Shown here in pieces: positions 32,001 to 39,725 of a stretch of 64,000 nucleotides of DNA. Location of the stretch: the NCBI GenBank assembly GCA_900554415.1, contig USGU01000002.1:1-64000 (forward strand), read 5' to 3'. The notes below the pieces were generated by a model, which saw only the letters and a program-made list of their open reading frames with translations, did no database searches and had not been told where the DNA came from. The position numbers and the translations under genes were made by a program. Source of the DNA: an uncultured Lachnospiraceae bacterium (GTDB taxonomy: Bacteria; Bacillota; Clostridia; Lachnospirales; Lachnospiraceae). How positions within the stretch are numbered: the stretch's first letter is position 1; every line of letters begins with the position of its first letter.

Positions 32001-34646
32001 ATAATCTACTTCTGCCGGTTTTTCCACCAGATTCTTCATGGCTTCTTCCAGTGCTGTTACCTGTGTATTTACCTGCACCTGAGTTGCCTTTTCATCATCA
32101 TAAACTACCTGTGCTGCATCGATTGCTGCCTGCAGTTCTTCAAATCCACTCTGGTAATCCTCTGCATTCAATGCTTTTGCATTTTCCAGTGCTTCTTTTA
32201 ATTTGGTCTTATCCGCTTTGGCAACCAGGTCTACTCTGGCCTGTGTCAGAATTGCACACGCTTCATCAACCTGTTCCTGGGTTGCATTGTTATCCTTATA
32301 AACAGCTTCTGCTGCATCCAGTTTTTCCTTATAAGCTGCCCAGCTTTCTGCTGTATAGTATTCTTCTGAATACGCATTGTTCATGTTCAGCAGTCTCTGG
32401 AGTTCTGCCTTATTTGCCAGTTCTGTCAGTCCTGCTTCTGCCTGTTTGATTGCTTCTGCTGCTGCATTATAATCATTCTGTGTTGCATTTCCATCTGAAA
32501 TCAGATTTTCCGCATCTTCAATTGCTTTCTTCAGTGCATCCGCACTTGCTGTTGTATATTTATCAAGGCTGTATTCCTTTGCCTCTGCAATATATTTCTC
32601 TAAAACTGTGCTGTCCGGTTTGCGCTCATTTTCTTTATCCGGTGCACCGTCTTTGCGTGATGTTACCACAACCTCTTTTGCAAAATCCACGTCAACGCTT
32701 TCACCGTTCACAGTCTTATAGTACCGTTTTCCATCTTTCACACCAACGGTCACTGTAATTGGTTCCATGTCGTATGGTTCCTGATAGCAGGCAACAATTT
32801 CCCATGTCTTTCCATCTTCCCATGCCGGTGATACAGGTAAATACGCGATTCCTGTCTCTGCATCGGACAACTGGTTCCAGGCTTCTGCTCCGGTTCCAGG
32901 AACACGAATCTGAAATTTGAACGGTCGTGTAAATGTATTTCCGTTTTCATCTTTTACAATCAGTTTTAATTCGGTAAGAATATCTGTCTTTGTCAGATTT
33001 GCAAGCGCATTATCTAATCTTGTTGTCGCTACTTCTACCTCATCCTTTGTTGCATCTACATTCTTAAAAACTTTCTGTGCATTTTCATATGCGGTTGTAA
33101 AATCAGCATAACTGTTTTCTGTATATTTATATGCCTCTCCTACATTTTCAGCCTTGCTTAATGCATTCTCTAATTCAGATTTGTCTGCATATTCATCCTT
33201 TGGAATCAAAATAAACTGAAGTTCTTCCAGTCCTGTGGCGATATTTCCATTCACTGTAGCTGTGATGTTCCCCCAGTTAACCGTATATGTAATAGATTCC
33301 GGATTTGCCACATAAAGGTCTCCAGCTGGTTTTATTCTGATTAATTCATTCATTGCATCTATAGCTGAATGCGTTAAAATCAATTGTCCAAATTTATTTG
33401 TTTTAATATCTGAACTATGTTCTATTCCATTGGTTATTAATGTCTTTTCAAATTTCACATCAGACATTGGTACGCCTTTCTTATCTACCACTTTGATTTC
33501 AAGGCGATCCCATACCGGCTGTTTTTCTCCATCAATATCATATTCCGGATAATAGTCCGGTTCTCCACCATTTTCCACCTTGGTCTTATTTGACCTGGCT
33601 GCTTCCACACGATTTGTGTCCATATAGGTCTTCTGCTCATCCGTAAGCGCACCATACGCTTCCAGTGCTCTCTCTACATTTGGCAGATCAGATTCCTTCA
33701 TTTTACTGATGTTAAATAAGCTGAATAATTTATTCACTTCAATTGCAGCGAACAGGTCATCTTTCTTTGACTCGTCCGGAAGCACTGTATTTTCCTTTTC
33801 CAGTTTTAACAGATTCGCAAGTGGTCGGATGTCTGTAATTCCCGTATTTCCTGACAAATTCAGCACACGCAGTTCCTGCATACCGGAAAGTACCGATACA
33901 TCAGCAATCTGATTATGCGATGCATCAAGGAAATATACTTTCTTCAATTTGCTCATATCCGGCAAACTTGTAATCTGATTATAAGAAAGGTCCAGATATT
34001 CCAGATTTTCCAAACCGGCAATGGCATCTGCGTTGTCAATTGAATTATGTGATGCAATAAAACGCTTTAATGCTGCCATGTCCTGAACTGATGAAATATC
34101 CGTGATTTCTTTGTTTCCTGATATATCCAGCCATGTTAAATTAACCAACTTTTTCAAGGCAGAAATATCATCAATTCCATTCTGTTTTAAAATCAGTTCC
34201 TGAAGCTGTGTCAAATCAGAAAGCGGTGACAAATCTGCCAGTCTCTTTCCTTCCACTGCTGATGTATATGCAATGTCAATCTGTGTTGCCGATTTTGCAT
34301 ACTGAAGCCCTTCCAGATTTTCAATCCAGAACTGTTTGCCTTTCCACTCATCGGTTTCAAAATCTTCTGGATGTGCACACATCTCGTATGTAATGTGCTT
34401 TACTGACTTATCCCCCACCATTTCTGCAGTCAGGGTTACATTTCCCTTAATTGCATTCATGGCAGAGCGAATTGCCCAATGTAATAATGGGTCTTTGATT
34501 ACTTCTTCATCCGACGGCTCGTAGACATCTTCCGGTTCCAATCCGCCACAGGTATCTGCTTTTACTGTTGATACCATGCCGAAAGACAGGCTTACCGTCA
34601 TCATCATTGCCAATGCGGCCGCTATAATACCCTTTCTCTTTCTCAT
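29016..34646 (-). CDS. giant surface protein: leucine-rich repeats, six FIVAR domains, wall-binding repeats
   Basis: The protein has 1876 residues. A signal peptide (about 1-30, ending VKADT) precedes a leucine-rich repeat block (about 115-300; LTWLDISGN, LEYLDLSYNQI, LRVLNLSGN), as in internalin-like adhesins. Several prealbumin/SpaA-like beta domains follow (VKDENGNTFTRPFKFQIR, VGTDGKPIAGVSFKAW). Six FIVAR-type three-helix domains lie near 489-549, 685-745, 747-810, 810-872, 1127-1190 and 1315-1379, each with an ATQEQVDEA-like motif. About a dozen wall-binding aromatic repeats (1599-1872) end the chain. It is probably an adhesin held non-covalently on the wall. GGGAGAAA before the ATG at 34646 decides the start; 38 upstream residues in frame are not protein-like. 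It shares its C-terminal anchor with the gene at 35027. Confidence 0.85.
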   Translation of the reverse strand: MRKRKGIIAAALAMMMTVSLSFGMVSTVKADTCGGLEPEDVYEPSDEEVIKDPLLHWAIRSAMNAIKGNVTLTAEMVGDKSVKHITYEMCAHPEDFETDEWKGKQFWIENLEGLQYAKSATQIDIAYTSAVEGKRLADLSPLSDLTQLQELILKQNGIDDISALKKLVNLTWLDISGNKEITDISSVQDMAALKRFIASHNSIDNADAIAGLENLEYLDLSYNQITSLPDMSKLKKVYFLDASHNQIADVSVLSGMQELRVLNLSGNTGITDIRPLANLLKLEKENTVLPDESKKDDLFAAIEVNKLFSLFNISKMKESDLPNVERALEAYGALTDEQKTYMDTNRVEAARSNKTKVENGGEPDYYPEYDIDGEKQPVWDRLEIKVVDKKGVPMSDVKFEKTLITNGIEHSSDIKTNKFGQLILTHSAIDAMNELIRIKPAGDLYVANPESITYTVNWGNITATVNGNIATGLEELQFILIPKDEYADKSELENALSKAENVGEAYKYTENSYADFTTAYENAQKVFKNVDATKDEVEVATTRLDNALANLTKTDILTELKLIVKDENGNTFTRPFKFQIRVPGTGAEAWNQLSDAETGIAYLPVSPAWEDGKTWEIVACYQEPYDMEPITVTVGVKDGKRYYKTVNGESVDVDFAKEVVVTSRKDGAPDKENERKPDSTVLEKYIAEAKEYSLDKYTTASADALKKAIEDAENLISDGNATQNDYNAAAEAIKQAEAGLTELANKAELQRLLNMNNAYSEEYYTAESWAAYKEKLDAAEAVYKDNNATQEQVDEACAILTQARVDLVAKADKTKLKEALENAKALNAEDYQSGFEELQAAIDAAQVVYDDEKATQVQVNTQVTALEEAMKNLVEKPAEVDYGCQSGRFRARVVGTDGKPIAGVSFKAWIGDKEDSDIQVVSDVNGVITYPTYGPTQYGKTVSVKLADNTYVTNDVHYFTVTNKMLAASIATLDGQPFVEGTKLTYVLRKEGEDIPNPPTPSKVLSDEKTFRAKVVDEDGNPVNGVKFTVEDTDSSSYEVTSKDGVIERTIGMYEVNRTFTVKLKANQDAGDGKVWICSIVHTYKNGGDYISGAKITEIDGTALAEADEIQFVLKKSSDSTPAEVNKKELDDQIFFAQSYINKADDYTAESFKLFADALEAAQTVYNDAEATQEQVDEAAANLKTARENLVKADKPAVCDKYNIRIQIVDEAGNKVTERIPFTALIDGYKSPWYGNSGVVEYAISTADYGRQKIIVSLQGDSIVLDGKEYVVTPEQHEFTIQSSSADVLITGIDGEALNGNKEVKFVLKEVQSEADKTALEAKLAEVKAITKGNYTINSYNALQNAIANAEKLVEDSDATQAEVDAAVQSLSDAQNALREVIGMRTLIIPVQLQDGVSAPANTKFIRYDCKYYVENNMFTKNGVLEWKLGSYDGGDYEFYLPEGSVYIGTPERIKVHVGTEDGTPVIETINGVPAAEASAKFIITQRGVDTCDILTFRALVKDSEGNALSNVRFKVANGDPSELVSDEKGVIEYEVTAWDTDTTMIVSLAEGQEWYTDETVEFSVIQDPAVPDRGIIDTINGQPLDSNHTVVFTLIEPVKDRGWKKDAIGWWYKNPDGSYPSSVWKFIDGERYYFNAAGYMVTGWQVVDGTDYYFTSDGAMVTNQWIGDYYLGEDGKMVSNVWVGVYYTGADGAYQKGWLKLTEGWYYLGIDGVVQTGWIKVDNIWYYGNPEFENPGLLIENDWLTLGDVRYHFYTGGAMAMGWTLIDGDYYYFNESGAMLTDAWVGDYYLDKDGKMATNSWVGVYHVGADGAYQTGWLKLGEEWYYLGANGAMAHNEWSGNYYLKEDGKMARNEWVDGGKYLVDENGVWVPNAKK

Positions 34647-34727
34647 GCTTTTCTCCCTGAATATAGAAATCTGATAATACCCTCCGATAAGATATGCCAA
34701 ATGATTTCTATATTTTAATGTTTCTTT

Positions 34728-34787
34728 ATCAAAACTCCCCCGGCAAAACCATATATCCAATTGTTCTATACGTTTCCACCGAGGGAG
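34728..34787 (-). terminator. possible terminator upstream of the LRR-FIVAR gene
   Basis: On the minus strand CTCCCTCGG pairs with CCGGGGGAG (one mismatch) across a 35-nt loop, followed by TTTTGATAAAG. It may end the transcript from the rhodanese surface gene. The long loop and short T run make it uncertain. Confidence 0.4.
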
Positions 34788-34816
34788 TCAGGTTACTGTT
34801 TATTTATTGTTACTAT

Positions 34817-35014
34817 ATGATGTTGGGGCCAAAAGCCCGAGGCCTTGATGCCTGTGGATTGCTTTGTGCTTTGCACTCCCACAATCCACCCCGATATTCG
34901 CATATCGTGGGATTATCATCCCACTTTTAAGCTCATATCGGGGCGGGTCCCAAGGTCTTTCATCCACTTATGAGCAAGCTCATGTGGATTTAGACCTTTT
35001 GACCCTGGCATCAT
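34817..35014. repeat. 198-bp multi-hairpin dispersed repeat
   Basis: The ends form an inverted repeat, ATGATGTTGGGGCCAAAAG at 34817-34835 against CTTTTGACCCTGGCATCAT at 34996-35014, with most differences tolerated as G-U pairs. Inside are three hairpins. The first is GTGGATTG/CAATCCAC (34854-34889) with an inner GTGC/GCAC. The second is CCCCGATAT/ATATCGGGG (34889-34943) with inner GTGGGAT/ATCCCAC. The third is AAGGTCT/AGACCTT (34952-34998) with inner ATCCAC/GTGGAT and ATGAGC/GCTCAT. No reading frame fits. It sits 12 bp past the stop of the rhodanese surface gene. A truncated relative is at 598-662. It is either a small non-autonomous mobile element or a structured RNA. Confidence 0.75.
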
Positions 35015-35026
35015 TATATTGGATGA

Positions 35027-38000
35027 TTATTTCTGTGCGTTTGGAACCCAGAGACCATCGTCGCCAACGTAGTATTTTCCGCCGTCAACCCACTCGTTAC
35101 GTGCCATAACGCCATCTTCATTCAGGTAGTAATTGCCTACCCATGCGCTGGTTACCATTGCTCCACTTTCATTAAAGTAATAGTAATCGCCATCAATTAA
35201 TGTCCAGCTGATTGCCATTGCTCCACCAGCGTAGAAATGGTATCTGGCATTGCCAAGAGTCATCCAGTCATTTTCAACAAGCAATCCAGGATTTTCAGAT
35301 TCAGGATTTCCATAATACCATTCTTTTCCGATCTGAATCCACCCCGTCTGTACTACTCCGCTTGTTCCAAGGTAATACCAGCCTTCGTCAAGTTTCAGCC
35401 AGCCTTTCTGGTAAGTTCCATCTGCTCCTACATGATAAACTCCTGCCCATGCATTTGTAAGCATCTTACCATCTTCATCAAGGTAATAATCACCAACCCA
35501 TTGATTCTTTACAACTACACCGCTTGAATTAAAGAAGTAATCAGCCCCATTAATTACTTGCCATCCTGTAACCATTACACCACTATCAGAAACATAAGAC
35601 TGATTATTGTCCACCCATGCATTTGCTGCCATTACTCCAGTCACTACGTCAAAGTAATACCATTTACCATCAATAGACTGCCAGTTGGAAACTCTGTAAC
35701 CAGACGCATTAAAATAATACCATGCCCCATCAATCAATTTCCAGGTTTCTTTCGGATAACTTCCATCCTCGTTCTTATACCACCAGCCAACAGAATCCTG
35801 CATCCAGCCACTCTTTACCAGCGCTGCTTTAATATCTGCATCACCTGCACCGCCTAAAATTGTGAAGATCCGTGATGCGTCAATTCCTGCTGCTAAAAGA
35901 TTCTTAGTCGCTCTCGGTGCCCCTACCTTTCCACTGTTACACATAATATAGATAGGATCTGTAGTATCTTTATAACGTTCTGCAAATGCCTGCATCTTTT
36001 CATCTAAAGAAGCATCTTCTTCTGGAAACTGCGGGAATGTCTGAGAACCAGCGACCTTTCCTGTCGCTGCAATTGTTGATTCTGCACGTACATCCAGAAT
36101 AAAGGATGGATTTTTCAGTGCTTCTTTACCAGTAATTGCATTTGCTCCTTTTACAGTAACTGTTACTTCTTTTTTATCTTCTTTTCCTCTGACATTTACA
36201 GATACTTTCGAATCCTTTGCACCTGTATAAGGATTTGTTGGGAATGTTACTGTGAATTTCAATTCTTCAGAAGTCCCTGTAATCTCTCCAACTGTTGCAC
36301 CAGGTTCTACAGATATCTCTAAATTTTCTGCATTCAAATCAGTACCTTTTACAGTGAATTCTGCCATTCCCTTAAAGTATGCCACTTCATTTGCTGAAGC
36401 TGTAATGGATTCAATTACATCTGGTGCTGCCGGCTTTTCACCTTTAATAAGTGTTATAGCTTTCGACTCATAACTACCAGTTCTATCACTGCTTGGATAA
36501 AAACGAATTTCCCAATTAAGTTCCTGTTCCTTTTCATCTATAATATTTAACTGATTCCATGGAAGGAATGTAACTGTCACAATTTGCTTTGTTCCTGTTC
36601 CTTCACGTTTTACTTCATATTTATCTTCTTTAATCGTCTCGTTGATGCTGGCTTTTACTCTGACTCCTACAGTCTCAAGTGCTTCTCCAGTCACTTCATA
36701 CACATACTCTGTTCTACCGTCTTCAAGAACATTTCTGGAAAGTTGGTTCACTGATGAAATCTTACTTTCAGCTTTACCATCCTGAACAATTTCTACAGGA
36801 GTCCCATTTAACGTAACTGTAATTGTACGGGCAGATGTATTATTATTGCCCCAAATGTAGATAACAACCTCATCATCCCATTTTGCAGTAATTTCATAAT
36901 CTTCATCCAGTTCTAACTCTTTACCATCTACCGTAACACTAATACTTGTTACTTTACGACTGACTTGAAATTTGATTTCTCCACCTGATGCTGATAACTT
37001 TGTCTTATCCGGAGTAACCACCGTTGGTTCTTCCTCTGCGCCTTCATCCTTCTTAATCTTAATATCTGACTGTTCTGAATAATTAAGTGAATTCATACCT
37101 GTAGAGGTTGGATAAAAGCGAACAAATCCATTAATTTCTTTGTCAAATGGTTCTCCAAGTTTATCCCACGGTTCAATCGTTACAGTTACCTTCTGGGTAC
37201 TACCTGTTCCTTCTCTGCTAACTGTATATTGGCTTGTATTAAACTTACTGTTAACACTCTTGTGTACAAGTACTCCAACTTCTTCCAAATTTTCTCCCTT
37301 TACAGTATAAACATATTCTGTTCTTCCATCTGAAAGGAATTTTCTGGAGACCTCAGTTACTGAACTAATTTTGGCTTCTTTTGCTTCCTGGCCTTTTACT
37401 GTCACTGCAACATCTTTTGTTTCAGTCTCATCTTTCACATTTACAGAAACTTTATACTCTTTATCAGAAGTTGTTGTATTTGCCGGGAACGTAATACTTA
37501 CTTTCTGCTCTGTCTCATTTCCCGAGAACGAACCTATAGTAACGCCTTCCTTTGGAGCTACTGCTGCTTCCAGACTTGCTGCATCCAAATTTGTTCCTGT
37601 TACTGTAAATTCTACTGTATCACCTGTAGATTCTACTGTAGTCTTAGAAGCTTTGACAGATGTAATCTCTGCCTTTTCCGGTACATCTGGTGTCTCAGCT
37701 TTTGCAACAGTAAGCACTACTTCCTGTCCTGTATACTCTTCTGAATCCACAGTTGCAATATAAGAATCCCAGTTAGCCGTCAGACCAAACTCAATTTCTA
37801 CACGAGAATCACACGTATAACCACTTTCTTCTGTTGGAAGCAATGTATAAGTACAATCATCCATTTCATTTTTATTATCACACTTATAACTTACTTTTCC
37901 ATCTTCTCCTGTTACAGATTTAAATTTCAAATCAGCATAATTATCATCTGGTTTCAAATATAATGCTACACCTGATACTGGATTGCCATCCTTATCCACA

Positions 38001-38791
38001 ACTTTAACATTTAATGTCGCAGCATCAAATTCCGGTACATCTGGTGTCTCTGATGAATTCTCTTTTTTTACTTCAACACTTTTTCTTTCTGAAGCTGTAT
38101 AATAGAGCATACTGACAGAAGATGTCGGATAAAAACATGTTGTTCCGGAAATTGCGCCAGCTTTATCTTCGAATTCGTCTGGATTCAGGTTTGCCCATGA
38201 CTCTATGGTAACGGTAACTTCCTGTAAACTTCCTGTTCCTTGACGTTTTACTGAATACTGGTCAGGTGAGAACTTCGTATTAACAGTTCGGAATAAAGCA
38301 ACTCCTACTTCTTCTAAATCAGTTCCTTCCACATTGTAAACATACTCTGTTCTGCCATCCGAAAGAACTGTTCTTGATATTTCTGCCACCGAACTAATAA
38401 CACTTTCTGCTGCTACTTTTGCATCCTGTGTAATGGTTGTTTCAATCCCATCAAGGTTAACCGTAAAAGTCCGAATTGTAGTTTTAGTATTTTCTGGAAA
38501 TACTATAATATACCTTCCAGTTGTATCAGACATATCATTCACAGTGTAATCTTTATTATCACCCTGCTCTAATACATTGTCTCCTTCCTTAACCACACAC
38601 GTTTCAACTTTTCCACTAACAGTAAAAATAACGCTTCCACCTGTAGCCACTATATTGGTTTTATTCGGTGTGGCTGTCGTTGTCTGATAAACTACCGGTG
38701 TATCTGTTGCATCCATAGCCATAACAACTGTATCACACTGGCTGATGACAAGAACACCTGCAAGCACCAAGGCCCACATTCTTTTCTTCAT
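35027..38791 (-). CDS. giant surface protein with rhodanese domain and wall-binding repeats
   Basis: The protein has 1254 residues. A signal peptide (about 1-26) is followed by alternating Ig-like domains (VxSISASxxxVxxTGGxVxFTVxG pattern) and three copies of an about 95-residue module containing LSDGRTEYVY and ending near FYPTS (around 135-230, 475-570, 680-775). A prealbumin-like domain (VVDKDGNPVSGVALYL) occurs near 270. Residues about 887-992 form a rhodanese-like domain: FILDVRAE, then the loop IYIMCNSGKVGAPRA with a Cys at about 951, then IFTILGGAGD. Wall-binding aromatic repeats (994-1253) close the chain. Rhodaneses move sulfur or carry persulfide on that Cys; the function outside the cell is unknown. 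AGGAGGAAA precedes the ATG. Confidence 0.85.
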   Translation of the reverse strand: MKKRMWALVLAGVLVISQCDTVVMAMDATDTPVVYQTTTATPNKTNIVATGGSVIFTVSGKVETCVVKEGDNVLEQGDNKDYTVNDMSDTTGRYIIVFPENTKTTIRTFTVNLDGIETTITQDAKVAAESVISSVAEISRTVLSDGRTEYVYNVEGTDLEEVGVALFRTVNTKFSPDQYSVKRQGTGSLQEVTVTIESWANLNPDEFEDKAGAISGTTCFYPTSSVSMLYYTASERKSVEVKKENSSETPDVPEFDAATLNVKVVDKDGNPVSGVALYLKPDDNYADLKFKSVTGEDGKVSYKCDNKNEMDDCTYTLLPTEESGYTCDSRVEIEFGLTANWDSYIATVDSEEYTGQEVVLTVAKAETPDVPEKAEITSVKASKTTVESTGDTVEFTVTGTNLDAASLEAAVAPKEGVTIGSFSGNETEQKVSITFPANTTTSDKEYKVSVNVKDETETKDVAVTVKGQEAKEAKISSVTEVSRKFLSDGRTEYVYTVKGENLEEVGVLVHKSVNSKFNTSQYTVSREGTGSTQKVTVTIEPWDKLGEPFDKEINGFVRFYPTSTGMNSLNYSEQSDIKIKKDEGAEEEPTVVTPDKTKLSASGGEIKFQVSRKVTSISVTVDGKELELDEDYEITAKWDDEVVIYIWGNNNTSARTITVTLNGTPVEIVQDGKAESKISSVNQLSRNVLEDGRTEYVYEVTGEALETVGVRVKASINETIKEDKYEVKREGTGTKQIVTVTFLPWNQLNIIDEKEQELNWEIRFYPSSDRTGSYESKAITLIKGEKPAAPDVIESITASANEVAYFKGMAEFTVKGTDLNAENLEISVEPGATVGEITGTSEELKFTVTFPTNPYTGAKDSKVSVNVRGKEDKKEVTVTVKGANAITGKEALKNPSFILDVRAESTIAATGKVAGSQTFPQFPEEDASLDEKMQAFAERYKDTTDPIYIMCNSGKVGAPRATKNLLAAGIDASRIFTILGGAGDADIKAALVKSGWMQDSVGWWYKNEDGSYPKETWKLIDGAWYYFNASGYRVSNWQSIDGKWYYFDVVTGVMAANAWVDNNQSYVSDSGVMVTGWQVINGADYFFNSSGVVVKNQWVGDYYLDEDGKMLTNAWAGVYHVGADGTYQKGWLKLDEGWYYLGTSGVVQTGWIQIGKEWYYGNPESENPGLLVENDWMTLGNARYHFYAGGAMAISWTLIDGDYYYFNESGAMVTSAWVGNYYLNEDGVMARNEWVDGGKYYVGDDGLWVPNAQK

Positions 38792-38956
38792 TTGTGTTTC
38801 CTCCTTTTCTTAGGAAAAATGATTCTTTGATTTATATTCATACTACCAAACTACAAAGAAAAAGTCTAATTGGCACTTTAAATATTGTGCTCTATATATT
38901 GACTTTTTCTATATAAAATAATGGTTTTATAGCATAGCTATAATTATATTATTGTA

Positions 38957-39000
38957 GAAAAAACCACTACCTTAACAATTATTTCGTTAAGGCAGTGGCT
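38957..39000 (-). terminator. terminator of the interrupted LPXTG-type gene
   Basis: On the minus strand GCCACTGCCTTAAC pairs with GTTAAGGTAGTGG, followed by TTTTTT. It lies 27 bp past the stop at 39027. Nearby, TTATAGC-ATA-GCTATAA (38927-38943) is a perfect small palindrome in the upstream region of the rhodanese surface gene. Confidence 0.85.
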
Positions 39001-39026
39001 TTCTGTTCACTAAACACTACGTATAC

Positions 39027-39725
39027 TTATTCTTCTCTTTTTCTTCTTATAGTTATGCCCGATACGAGCAATGCCATAAGTCCAGCTATTGCGTATGGCA
39101 GCTGTGCTGCTGTATCGCCGGTCTTAGGGGAATTTTCTTTCTTGCCTGCCGGTTTCTGGCTTCCATTATTATCTGTCGGAGTAACCGGAGCAGGGGTCGG
39201 AGCCGGAACTTCCGGATTCGGGGTCGGATTAACCGGATCTGGATTCGGAGTTGGATCCGGAGTCGGAGTCTGTATCTTACGATACTCGTAAGTATATTCT
39301 CTGCCTTCCAGAACGAAATCATTGTCCTCATCGATTTCAGGAGATTTTACAAGTTCATAGTTTTCAATCTCTTTCGGTGCAATACCTAATCCGGCAACCA
39401 TAGTAACCATATATCCCTTGTAAACATCAGCTTCTGCCAGTTCTTTTCCTGTTCCTTCTTCTACATATCTTACAACAACGTTTCGGATATCTTCTACACC
39501 ACATGGTGTAAATCCTGTTTCATTCATTACACCTTCGTTATCTACTGTTAATTTTACAGTTAATGCATCAATAAAGTTGACACCGTCAATGGCAACCTGA
39601 ATTGTATATGTCATATTAGGACCTACAAGTCTAGGTGGAAGTACCTCAATAATCTGACTGTTTCCATCACCTTTTACACCATTCTTATTTGTTCCTGCGA
39701 TTGCAACGAATCGTACAGTGCCATC
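39027..39725 (-). pseudogene. C-terminal part of the surface protein after an in-frame TGA
   Basis: The 232 codons after the TGA at 39726 stay in the same frame as the upstream gene and read DGTVRFVAIAGTNKNG onward. They contain a MucBP-like segment (VVVRYVEEGTGKELAE), a Pro/Thr/Asn-rich wall-spanning stretch (PTPDPTPNPDPVNP), a sorting signal SPKTGD, a membrane helix (PYAIAGLMALLVSGI) and a basic tail RRKREE. The first internal ATG is at 39614, but no ribosome site or signal peptide supports a separate protein. One changed base, TGG to TGA (Trp to stop), would explain the split. Without readthrough, the product upstream loses its anchor. Confidence 0.8.

Noticed and set aside
39179..39260. 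Short tandem repeat in the region coding for PTPDPTPNPDP
   Set aside because: It is simply codon repetition of the proline-rich wall spacer, not a CRISPR or satellite.
39027..39614. Independent small LPXTG protein starting at the ATG at 39614
   Set aside because: The frame continues upstream without a break to the TGA at 39726 in the same phase as the large surface gene; there is no signal peptide or ribosome site at 39614.
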